Shown here piece by piece: positions 1 to 8,316 of a DNA stretch of 35,997 bases (the stretch's first letter is position 1; each line of letters opens with the position of its first letter). Source of the stretch: Roseofilum reptotaenium CS-1145 (GTDB lineage: Bacteria > Cyanobacteriota > Cyanobacteriia > Cyanobacteriales > Desertifilaceae); assembly GCF_028330985.1 (NCBI RefSeq), contig NZ_JAQMUE010000057.1, positions 1 to 35,997 of the forward strand, given 5' to 3'. A model generated the notes under the pieces. The model had not been told where the DNA came from and ran no database searches. It was given only the letters and a program-made list of their open reading frames with translations. Both the position numbers and the translations under genes were made by a program.

Positions 1-1495
1 CCTCTAGGGATTTAATGGTCTCCTGAGCTTGGGAAAGCTCATCTTTTAGCCTTTGGATTTCTGATTTCTCAGAGATGTCAGCCATCAGAAGGTTCACCTG
101 ATTCCTGGTAGTTTGATGTTTGTCGTATTTGTCATTCATGGTTTGGGAATGTCCCAGTGACAAAGCACGTTGTTCGCGAGTTAATCCGGCAAGTTTGCCA
201 TGGTAATTAGCCAGGTGACGTAAAGCGTGGGTTTGGGTGAAGCCTTGACCTCCTACTTGCGAGGCAAATCTTGATAACTTTTGCCTCATTCGATTGTGGT
301 ATATATCTTTCATCGTATCAGGGTGACTATTTGCTTCAGGAATGCATTCAGGCATCTTGACTCCTGAGTCTTTTATTCCTAGTAATTCAATCAGATTTGG
401 ATAATCGGGATGAATCATTGGACGGGCAATACGGTTACCAGTTTTCACTGTAATATAGTGCCGTTTACCACTGGTGTCAGTCACCCAAAAGCCATCGTCA
501 ATAACTACAATATTTTCATCATTAGTTGGGTCATGGAGTGCTAAGAAAACTCTATCCCCTCTTTTTATTGTTTCGTCAAGATTAAGGATAGCTTTAAACT
601 CGGAAGCACGGAAGCCGTAAATTAGGTTAAAACAAATAGCTTTCATCCATGATTTGCGTGACTCAATGTGTCGATATTGAGTTTTGGTTAGCTTATAACC
701 ACTAAGCCCCAGTACTCTACTTCTAAAATCTAAAAAAGTCTCAAGGTCAACAGTCTGTTCCTTGTTTTTCTGAATCACTTTGATTGTTCCGAAATAGGAT
801 TGCACATTCTTAAGACCCTTGTCATGTTTAGTGTCTCTAAAAAGCTTACAGCAAGAAGTGTAAGCGTTCTTGAATCCTCTAGAACAAATAGTCTGAGTTC
901 CAGAAACAGTAAAAAGTTGACCCCAGATTCTCTTGATTTCAGCAATAAAATTGTCTCCATTAAGCTTGAGATTGGGATTGAGCTTAGAATGATATTGACC
1001 ATAGGCATCATAGTATCCAGCTAGAGTATTGGTCTTGAGTTTCTCGCTACTCCTATCCCTGCCACATTTATCGTAACCCGAAAGGTAATTCTTCCTTACT
1101 ATTTCAACAGCTTGACCGATAGTTAGGCAGTCATCAATAAGAATCTGAATGCCCTTGATTTCTGATTCGTACCATTCCCAGTATTCTGACTCTGAGTCAG
1201 TTTCTTTGAGCTTGTCAAAAACCGCCAAAGCTTTTGCCAGAGCATTGATGCAGCCATCACGGGTAAATGACTCATTACAAGAGTTATCAGTAGTAGCGGA
1301 GTTGTTAGGCGTTTTGAATCGGAGATATAACCGATTGCCTTTTCTGCTGATAGAGACACCCTTTGGGGTTGACTTCTGACAAGCTTTGAGGTAAGCCCTC
1401 ACCAGCTCATGGTCTACTAACTTAGACGGGTCAATTTGGTTGGAGTAAAAATACTCATTAACTAAATTCCACGTCTGCTTAAAGTATTCAGACAT
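1..1495 (-). CDS. Tyrosine-type site-specific recombinase (integrase), 3' end outside window
   Basis: An uninterrupted frame reads leftward from an ATG at 1495 to the window edge, 498 codons with no stop, so the C-terminus is missing. Residues about 47-61 look like an Arm-type DNA-binding strand pair. The catalytic set is visible: Arg296 (YGFRASE), Lys351 (TVKTGN), His423 and Arg426 (HALRH), His449 (LGHS) and Tyr457 (DKYDKH). A predicted coiled coil begins near residue 472. The enzyme should cut and rejoin DNA through a 3'-phosphotyrosine link and integrate or excise an element. It faces away from a truncated tRNA 3' end at 1590-1614, the usual arrangement at an element boundary. The gene contains no HIP1 octamer, unlike most of the window, which fits foreign origin. 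The R-K-R-H-Y set and long C-terminal extension would also fit the protelomerase-like branch of the superfamily, but I cannot decide between them. Confidence 0.9.
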   Translation of the reverse strand, partial: MSEYFKQTWNLVNEYFYSNQIDPSKLVDHELVRAYLKACQKSTPKGVSISRKGNRLYLRFKTPNNSATTDNSCNESFTRDGCINALAKALAVFDKLKETDSESEYWEWYESEIKGIQILIDDCLTIGQAVEIVRKNYLSGYDKCGRDRSSEKLKTNTLAGYYDAYGQYHSKLNPNLKLNGDNFIAEIKRIWGQLFTVSGTQTICSRGFKNAYTSCCKLFRDTKHDKGLKNVQSYFGTIKVIQKNKEQTVDLETFLDFRSRVLGLSGYKLTKTQYRHIESRKSWMKAICFNLIYGFRASEFKAILNLDETIKRGDRVFLALHDPTNDENIVVIDDGFWVTDTSGKRHYITVKTGNRIARPMIHPDYPNLIELLGIKDSGVKMPECIPEANSHPDTMKDIYHNRMRQKLSRFASQVGGQGFTQTHALRHLANYHGKLAGLTREQRALSLGHSQTMNDKYDKHQTTRNQVNLLMADISEKSEIQRLKDELSQAQETIKSLE

Positions 1496-1548
1496 CTACC
1501 TATTTTCTACCTATTTTCTTTTAAAGGTCTACAAGGTAGGCTAGGTAT
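1496..1548. repeat. Tandem and inverted iterons upstream of the integrase
   Basis: Two perfect tandem copies of CTACCTATTTT lie at 1496-1506 and 1507-1517, directly against the integrase start codon. Two inverted partial copies follow, AGGTAG at 1534-1539 and AGGTAT at 1543-1548. Repeats of this kind between int and the att core can be arm-type integrase sites or an autoregulatory operator. The role is inference; the repeats are seen directly. Confidence 0.6.
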
Positions 1549-1589
1549 AGACTTCACTTGCTTTCTAGGGAGCGGACAAGAAATAACTT

Positions 1590-1614
1590 GCGAGTTCGAG
1601 TCTCGCCATCCGCA
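1590..1614 (+). other. tRNA 3' fragment (probably tRNA-Leu), att-site remnant
   Basis: The segment forms a perfect T arm (GCGAG, 7-nt loop TTCGAGT, CTCGC), then the acceptor 3' strand CATCCGC and discriminator A. The matching 5' acceptor strand GCGGATG and the D and anticodon arms are absent upstream. Discriminator A and the T-arm sequence fit cyanobacterial tRNA-Leu better than tRNA-Gly. This is what remains at the distal end after an element integrates into a tRNA 3' end. The intact tRNA would then lie at the other end of the element, to the left of the window. The isoacceptor assignment is tentative. Confidence 0.7.
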
Positions 1615-1632
1615 TGAAATAAAGATTAATCT

Positions 1633-1656
1633 AGGGGTGAACGGGTGTTCACCCCT
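1633..1656. terminator. Strong hairpin, likely terminator of the tRNA or of prmC
   Basis: A perfect 10-bp stem (AGGGGTGAAC and its complement) closes a 4-nt loop. It sits just after the tRNA fragment and 18 bp past the prmC stop. It could end the former tRNA transcript or the leftward tic22-prmC transcript. The T tract on either side is weak. Confidence 0.5.
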
Positions 1657-1673
1657 ATGTTATTAGGGTATCA

Positions 1674-2549
1674 CTATCGCCGAGAAGCTAAGGCGAAGCG
1701 TTCAATCCCAGCTAAGTCTTTATGGATCTCAATTTGACGATAATTACCATTCTCAACCAGTAATTGCTCTACTGGTTCGGCTTGTCCTGCCATCATTTCG
1801 ACGATCCATAACCCTCCAGAGCATAAATAGTCGGGAGCCGCACTAATCAGGGTGCGGATACAGTCTAAGCCGTCCGATCCGCCATCAAGGGCAAGATGGG
1901 GTTCATGATCGGCAACTTCGGGTTGTAATTGGTTAATTAAGCCTGTTGGAATATAGGGGGGGTTGGAAACCATGCCCACCAATTGGCCTTTAAGAGGATG
2001 AAGGGGAGTAAACCAGCAGCCTTGATAAAACTGGATTTGAGCGTTAAAGGGATATTGGGCAGCGTTGACGCGGGCGATCGCCAACGCTTCTGGGCTTCGA
2101 TCAACTGCATGAACGGTAATTTGAGGTAAAGCTTGGGCTAAACCGATCGCGATCGCTCCGCTTCCCGTGCCTAAATCTGCCCAATCTCCATCCATTTGCC
2201 CCACATGAGAAGCCAGGACTAAATCAATGAACAGCTCGGTTTCTGGACGGGGAATTAACACCCCAGGAGCCACGTGCAGCTCCAAATCTCGCCAAGTTAA
2301 TTCGCCAATCAAATACTGGAGGGGAACTCTAGTGTCAATTCGCTCTTTCCAGAGTTGCTGAATGTCTAACCAGGGACGAGAGAAGGGAATATCGGCATGA
2401 GACTTAAAGGACTCTAGACGTAAACTGAGGGTATCGAGACTAGAGAGCGATCGCAGCAGTCCATCCACCTCAGACGGGGGGATATTCGCTGCGATCGCCG
2501 CTTCTTGTGCCTGCTTTCGCCAGGCTGCCAACTCTAATCCCGAAACCAT
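1674..2549 (-). CDS. prmC: Peptide chain release factor N5-glutamine methyltransferase
   Basis: PrmC (HemK) methylates the glutamine of the GGQ motif in release factors RF1 and RF2, using S-adenosylmethionine, to sustain efficient translation termination. The 291-residue protein has the usual family length. It has an N-terminal helical RF-binding region, the IPRPETE motif (about 99-105), SAM motif I (DLGTGSG, about 125-131) and the diagnostic NPPY motif at 196-199. The ATG at 2549 is well placed. The stop of tic22 lies 18 bp upstream, so both genes are probably cotranscribed. Several HIP1 octamers fall inside the gene, as expected for native chromosome. Family assignment is firm. Confidence 0.95.
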   Translation of the reverse strand: MVSGLELAAWRKQAQEAAIAANIPPSEVDGLLRSLSSLDTLSLRLESFKSHADIPFSRPWLDIQQLWKERIDTRVPLQYLIGELTWRDLELHVAPGVLIPRPETELFIDLVLASHVGQMDGDWADLGTGSGAIAIGLAQALPQITVHAVDRSPEALAIARVNAAQYPFNAQIQFYQGCWFTPLHPLKGQLVGMVSNPPYIPTGLINQLQPEVADHEPHLALDGGSDGLDCIRTLISAAPDYLCSGGLWIVEMMAGQAEPVEQLLVENGNYRQIEIHKDLAGIERFALASRR

Positions 2550-2567
2550 AAATCAGGGTGTACCTTA

Positions 2568-3359
2568 TTAATTTCCCGACTGCCGGCGTTCTATCTCTTC
2601 CTGGAGAAAACTACGAGATTCTGGTGTCGGAATCAACTCCACTTTTTGCAAAAACGGATCGTCTTCAGTAATCAACAAATCCATCAACCGCTCTAAAGTG
2701 GTCACTTGAACCACAATTTGGGAATTTGCATCACTATTCTGCTTTTTATACTCTTCCAGAGCTTGCTCTAAGTCTCCATGGTCAAAAAAGGCCAAAACCG
2801 CTTGGCGATCGCCATTTTGAATCGTCAAATACCCCTGATCTTCCCCTGCTTTAGCCATAAAGAGAGGAACACCCTGAAACGCATTTGCTAACTCCGGGTC
2901 TCCTTGTTGCTGCAACACAGTGCGAGCTTGATTGACCTGTTCATCTTTAGGCTGAAACTGAAACACTAACGGTTCTTCCGAATCCTTATATTCTTGATGT
3001 AACTTATATACCTCGCTCAACGGAATTGCCCGCGCACTCATGCCTTGAGGAATATCAGGATTACTTTCGCGTACCTGAGCTAAAAAACTTTGAGCATCCG
3101 TTTGACTAATAAAAACACGAGTTAAAGAAATCCGACCCTCATCCGGTTTTTCTTGATCGCGAGGAACAGAAACCGTCAGTAAGACCCCTTCTTCATCACT
3201 AATTGCATAAACTGGAATACCCTGTAATTTTCGTTCTATTTGTGCTTCCGGAATCGCAATAGCGGCTGAGGGAATCAAGCTCAGACCAACGACAGGACTC
3301 AATAGTAGAGTCCCCATTAAACTCACGCGACTTCCCCATTGAACTAACGACTTAATCAA
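2568..3359 (-). CDS. tic22: Tic22-family periplasmic protein
   Basis: Cyanobacterial Tic22 homologues are soluble proteins of the periplasm (and possibly thylakoid lumen) involved in outer-membrane biogenesis; the plastid relative belongs to the Tic import system. The protein has a signal sequence ending in an AIA-type cleavage site near residue 36, then the Tic22 fold with a KLQGIPVYAI segment, ISQTDAQ, and repeated halves. Translation probably starts at TTG 3359: the following residues (KSLVQWG) resemble the N-terminus of other cyanobacterial Tic22 proteins, and a purine-rich AGGTAAAGAAG precedes it. The first ATG (3317) would cut the n-region of the signal peptide. It leads a likely operon with prmC. 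Confidence 0.85.
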   Translation of the reverse strand: MIKSLVQWGSRVSLMGTLLLSPVVGLSLIPSAAIAIPEAQIERKLQGIPVYAISDEEGVLLTVSVPRDQEKPDEGRISLTRVFISQTDAQSFLAQVRESNPDIPQGMSARAIPLSEVYKLHQEYKDSEEPLVFQFQPKDEQVNQARTVLQQQGDPELANAFQGVPLFMAKAGEDQGYLTIQNGDRQAVLAFFDHGDLEQALEEYKKQNSDANSQIVVQVTTLERLMDLLITEDDPFLQKVELIPTPESRSFLQEEIERRQSGN

Positions 3360-3401
3360 TCTTCTTTACCTCAACATTTATCGATTTACATAACAATTCC
3401 T

Positions 3402-3416
3402 ACCTAAATTTTAGGT
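3402..3416. promoter_or_regulatory. Palindrome upstream of tic22
   Basis: ACCTAAA and TTTAGGT form a perfect 7-bp inverted repeat around one central T, about 45 bp upstream of the tic22 start, in the 182-bp gap after hetR. It could be an operator. No regulator is identified. Confidence 0.3.
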
Positions 3417-3541
3417 GGAATCGCAATTCTGTGCCAGTTGTTAGACGCTATTCTCCTGACTTGGGCAATTGCCTTTGAGTTCCAAAACCAATACAGCTCG
3501 GTATCCCCGTGTCCGGAGTGTCTCCTTGTTCCCCTGTCTTC

Positions 3542-4522
<981 letters not shown>

Positions 4523-4586
4523 TCAGGATAAGCTTAAGTACCTTATATCCTAACCTATGATTGTCAGGAATAGGGAATGGGAATTA

Positions 4587-4607
4587 GGCAATAGGCAATA
4601 GGCAATA
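4587..4607. repeat. Heptamer repeat, 3 x GGCAATA
   Basis: Three perfect GGCAATA units, preceded by related GGGAATG-type units from about 4570. They lie between hetR and the next leftward gene. They belong to the dispersed heptamer family seen throughout this window. Confidence 0.85.
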
Positions 4608-4629
4608 GTCATTTCTTCGCGTCCCTGCT

Positions 4630-6468
4630 TTAAGGTCGCCATTCGGGTCCAGTGGGTGTACTGTGTAGTTGCCAGAGGCGATCGCCTCCACTATACTCTA
4701 AACGTCCTTGATTAAGCGGTTGTTGGATCAATGGGGAATCTAGGACTGGCCAGTTATCTAGAGTTTTGACTTTACCATTAATTCTTCCTAATCCTTTACC
4801 ACTTTTGGGGATATAGGCGAGGGATAATTGGGTAGAGTCTGAAGACTTTTCACTGGGTTTGGGTAAACTGTGGTAGCTTAAACGAGTTGGGTTGAACTGG
4901 GGTTGCGTTTGGCTCAGAGCTTGCGTCAGTTGGCTGAAGTTGGAATAATCGCCAGTCGAGACGATTTCCGTAATCCAAGCCGTATTCGGGCCATGGGCCG
5001 CCAGCACTTGATAGTCTGCTTCTCTACCTTTTTCTGAGACTGAAGAGCGCCATTCAATCCGTTCTCCCCACGGACGAGCGCAGAGCCAAGTGTTTTCGAT
5101 TTGCCAAATATACCAGTCTTGATACCGTTGGGGTTGGCCATAGCGGGAGGGTAAAACGAGATGGGACAAGGGAGGCACTCCAGCCGCGAGATCTTTGGAA
5201 GACAGGCGCAATTGGTAGAGAACGGTTCCTTGCTGTTGTAAATATTGATCGCCCGGAGAGCTACCCGTTGCCATGGGAGTATGATAAGTTCCGGCTAAGG
5301 AAATGACCGCATTGTTTTCGCCTTGGGGGTCTCGAACCACTAATTTATAGGTAGCATACTGGGCATTGATTGTACCTTTGACTTGGTATGAACGCCCAGG
5401 ATTAATAAGTGTGCCCAGACTGTAATCTGGGGTGATATAGAAGGTTTCCCAAAATTGATTATCTTGGTGATAGGAATAATAAACTGGATGGCTAGCTTGC
5501 AGTTCAAAGGGAAGAGTAATATTTTTCTGGGCAATGTCCTTTAAATGTTCAGGAGGACGATAGGTACTCAAGGCAGCCGGAAGTCCTACTCTCGAAGCAC
5601 TAGAGCGCATTCTTTGAGAAGTTTCTGGCCCATCTCCCCACCAAAGCCAGGCAACGGTGGCCAGTCCACTCTCATCCCAGGTTCCTCGGTCAAATCCGCG
5701 ACTTTCTGCGCCGCCTGCGGTTCCCCAACTTAACCGTAGAGCCATATTGGTGGCCAACCAGTCTAGGGCAGCTTTCGCTAAGGCTTTGCGTTCTGGGGTT
5801 TGGGCAAAATCGTAGAGATTGAGTAATCCGGCGATCGAATAGCCATAATAGATAGACGAGTGAAATTCCCCTTGGCCAATGGTGAGAAACTTATTAATTT
5901 CCGATCGCAACCACGCTTCATTGGTTGCCTCAGTTGCTGGATAAGCCACGGGCCAACCGCTACCATCCATCAAGGCTAAACCGGACACTCGCTGCATAAA
6001 CATATGGTTCTCGGTTCCCGACTCATTCCATTGTTCTACCCGCTTGGCTTCCAGTTGGCTGCGATAGTCTGCTTCTAAAGCTGGCGGTAAATTTGCGCCA
6101 AACTCAAACCAGATACGAATGTCAAAAATACTGCGGAAGTGATAGAGGTCAGTTTTTGTTTCATTAAGCCGTTGGAGGGCTTGCCCAGTCGTTTCAGCAT
6201 TATACTCTGTAGGAAGCGACAGACGGGCAAGGATGACCGGCAGAAGGTATTTATGGGGATCGCCTATATCCCGCTTTTGCCACCAAATTTCTAGGTCTTC
6301 TAAATCTTGGGACGCAATCTGCTGTCGCAGGGCTAAACTTCTGTCTTCAAACGTGGAAGTTTGAGAGAAAGCAACGGATGATTGGCGCTCAACAGAGGGA
6401 GTAGGATGAGTTCCTGTTAATAAGCTAAGGAAGACGAGGATGAGGGTGGAGAGCTTTAGAGATTTCAT
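4630..6468 (-). CDS. Secreted protein of unknown function, possibly alpha/alpha-toroid lyase-like
   Basis: I do not recognise this 612-residue protein with certainty. It starts with a clear signal sequence (MKSLKLSTLILVFLSLLTG) without a lipobox cysteine, so it is probably periplasmic or exported. The first half is helical and rich in aromatic residues, with WFEFGANLPP, ENHMFMQRVSGLALMDG and a GTAGGAESRGFDRG segment. The second half is predicted to be beta-rich. An N-terminal helical toroid followed by a beta domain, with an ENH motif, resembles polysaccharide lyases and heparinase-like enzymes; this is inference only. The upstream TTG at 6471 is in frame, but ATG 6468 is the simpler start. 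It diverges from the methyltransferase at 6548 across 79 bp. Confidence 0.85.
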   Translation of the reverse strand: MKSLKLSTLILVFLSLLTGTHPTPSVERQSSVAFSQTSTFEDRSLALRQQIASQDLEDLEIWWQKRDIGDPHKYLLPVILARLSLPTEYNAETTGQALQRLNETKTDLYHFRSIFDIRIWFEFGANLPPALEADYRSQLEAKRVEQWNESGTENHMFMQRVSGLALMDGSGWPVAYPATEATNEAWLRSEINKFLTIGQGEFHSSIYYGYSIAGLLNLYDFAQTPERKALAKAALDWLATNMALRLSWGTAGGAESRGFDRGTWDESGLATVAWLWWGDGPETSQRMRSSASRVGLPAALSTYRPPEHLKDIAQKNITLPFELQASHPVYYSYHQDNQFWETFYITPDYSLGTLINPGRSYQVKGTINAQYATYKLVVRDPQGENNAVISLAGTYHTPMATGSSPGDQYLQQQGTVLYQLRLSSKDLAAGVPPLSHLVLPSRYGQPQRYQDWYIWQIENTWLCARPWGERIEWRSSVSEKGREADYQVLAAHGPNTAWITEIVSTGDYSNFSQLTQALSQTQPQFNPTRLSYHSLPKPSEKSSDSTQLSLAYIPKSGKGLGRINGKVKTLDNWPVLDSPLIQQPLNQGRLEYSGGDRLWQLHSTPTGPEWRP

Positions 6469-6547
6469 CAATCAGAGGTTGAGGGATAGATATTTAAATG
6501 GTTTACTAAATCTGTGAGTCAATCCTTCAAGAATAGCTAAAAATTTT

Positions 6548-7270
6548 ATGACGGTAACTGACCTATATCAAGGCATGTCTGATTTCTATAATGCCTTTGT
6601 TCAGCGGAATCGAGATTATCAAGCAATTGCCACCGATCTCATTGACCTTTTCGGTGATGGGCAAACCATCTTAGATGTGGGAATTGGAACCGGCTTGCTG
6701 GTCGAGCAAATCCTTCATTTGCGACCTAACCTGCGGATAGTTGGAGTAGATACAAGTGCCTCACTACTTGAACAAGCAGAAGAATGTTTAGGGAGTCAAG
6801 TTGAGCTTTATTGTGAAGATATCAGTAATTTATCTGTTGACAAGCTCTTTGATATTGCCTATTCCCGTGGTGGAGCCTGGGCATTGGTCAATGATGGCGA
6901 TCATGTTTTGCTGGCAAGCCACATTTTGGATTTGGCTACCCTTGAGCGAAGTTTTGAACGGGTTGCAGCACACTTATGTGATGGAGGACGTTTAATTATT
7001 ATTTCATCCAATTCCAATCATACCAAGCAGGAACAACTGGATGATAATATTGTATTCGAGAGAAAGATCACCCAAAAAAGGGTTGATGATGAGCAATATC
7101 TGATCTTAGACTATCATTGCTATCATCAAAAGGAGCTTGTTGGACAACAGCAAGTAAAAATGCGATTAGTGGACTTAGAATCTGTGGAAAAGATGCTGGA
7201 AGCGGTAGGACTTATCTCTATATCCAATCATGAAAGTGAATACCACGTCTATGAAAAAAGGAGTTGTTAA
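6548..7270 (+). CDS. Class I SAM-dependent methyltransferase, first gene of a pair
   Basis: The 240-residue protein has SAM motif I LDVGIGTG (about 42-49), an acidic post-I residue in IVGVDTSASLL, and a later GGRLIIIS strand. It lacks the extra motifs of UbiE or of nucleic-acid methyltransferases. An N-terminal aromatic segment (SDFYNAF) is typical of small-molecule enzymes. The substrate cannot be read from sequence. Its TAA overlaps the ATG of the next gene by one base, so the two proteins are probably translationally coupled. That partner has a prenyl-synthase fold, suggesting an isoprenoid or prenyl diphosphate substrate, as in terpene C-methylation. No HIP1 octamer occurs in either gene. 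Confidence 0.85.
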   Translation: MTVTDLYQGMSDFYNAFVQRNRDYQAIATDLIDLFGDGQTILDVGIGTGLLVEQILHLRPNLRIVGVDTSASLLEQAEECLGSQVELYCEDISNLSVDKLFDIAYSRGGAWALVNDGDHVLLASHILDLATLERSFERVAAHLCDGGRLIIISSNSNHTKQEQLDDNIVFERKITQKRVDDEQYLILDYHCYHQKELVGQQQVKMRLVDLESVEKMLEAVGLISISNHESEYHVYEKRSC

Positions 7271-8316
7271 TGAGTAAGTATTTTGAAATGATGACTGAGA
7301 TCTCTCAGGAGACTGATGCGATCATTAAGCATTATACAGACCATTTGAATGAGGAAGTGAAACAACTTCCAATGAAGCGGTATGGTCATCCACGGTTACG
7401 GGATCTACAAATCCGAACGGGTTATGAGATTAATGGTGGGAAAAACTGGAAAGAACTTACTCCTGTTTGTGCTAGTTTTGAGATTCTCAACTGTTCAACT
7501 TATGTTATCAATTGGTTTCTTGATGAGAAGCATGGTTATGAAACGAGTGAGAGTAAACGAAACTTGGTGATTGCTGGCTTTCAACTCAGAGAGATTGCCC
7601 AACAGATTCTAGAGGATTACGGTATGACAGCGCTCATACCACTGTTGAGCAAAATCAACCACCAAATTTATTTGGGTCAGAGGATGGATATTCAGGAACT
7701 AAAAGTATCTAGAATAGGAGAATATCCAGAGTATAATGAATTTCTAGATGCCTATCAGAAACGATGTAGATTGCTCTCTGGTGTATTCTATGGCAGTTGT
7801 TTTTTAGCCGGATCGATCGTTGCAGGAGAACCCGATAATTTACTCTATGAAATGGGAGCTATTTATGGGTCTGCCACTCAGGCAGCCAATGATTTTGGTG
7901 ATTTTGCTCTTCCTGTACAGCGCCTCTCAAAATTGGAAAAACCCTATCAAGATCAATTTTCTGATTTTATTAATGGAAAGTTGACACTAGCGGTCTATTT
8001 GATGACTCAAAGATCCAATGATCAAGAATGTAATCGACTGGAAGAATTAAGATATAAAGGGATTGAGGAAAATGAATACCGCGAAATTTTATGTCTACTG
8101 GTGAATAAGGGAGTGTATGCTGATTGTTTAGCTTACCTGAAACAGGAACATAAGCGATGCAAAAAAATGCTTTACACTAAAGAAAAAACAGTTCATCGAG
8201 ATATGATCGCTTCAATCCTGGTGAGAATTACGTCGAACAAATTCCTCTCACAGCTCAGGAAAAATCTTGAGTTGTTCCAAGTGGATCATGGGGCGACATT
8301 AACCACAAGTGTCTAG
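7270..8316 (+). CDS. Polyprenyl-synthetase-like protein with altered Asp-rich motifs
   Basis: The protein (348 residues) follows the plan of trans-isoprenyl diphosphate synthases. GGK is at 56-58, a first-motif region INWFLDEK is at 80-87 where DDxxD is usual, GQRMDI is at 136-141, a LLSGVFYGSCFLAG helix follows, and a second-motif region QAANDFGD is at 204-211 where DDxxD is usual. Both metal-binding motifs are changed, so it may be a divergent prenyltransferase, a terpene-cyclase-like enzyme or a non-catalytic homologue. I chose ATG 7270 over the upstream TTG at 7264 because AAGGAG lies 6 bases upstream. It is coupled to the methyltransferase gene. The last 18 bp overlap the 3' end of the opposite TonB-like gene. 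Confidence 0.8.
   Translation: MSKYFEMMTEISQETDAIIKHYTDHLNEEVKQLPMKRYGHPRLRDLQIRTGYEINGGKNWKELTPVCASFEILNCSTYVINWFLDEKHGYETSESKRNLVIAGFQLREIAQQILEDYGMTALIPLLSKINHQIYLGQRMDIQELKVSRIGEYPEYNEFLDAYQKRCRLLSGVFYGSCFLAGSIVAGEPDNLLYEMGAIYGSATQAANDFGDFALPVQRLSKLEKPYQDQFSDFINGKLTLAVYLMTQRSNDQECNRLEELRYKGIEENEYREILCLLVNKGVYADCLAYLKQEHKRCKKMLYTKEKTVHRDMIASILVRITSNKFLSQLRKNLELFQVDHGATLTTSV

Noticed and set aside
1560-1614. Complete tRNA gene
   Set aside because: Only the T arm and 3' acceptor strand fit; no GCGGATG 5' strand, D arm or anticodon arm lies upstream.
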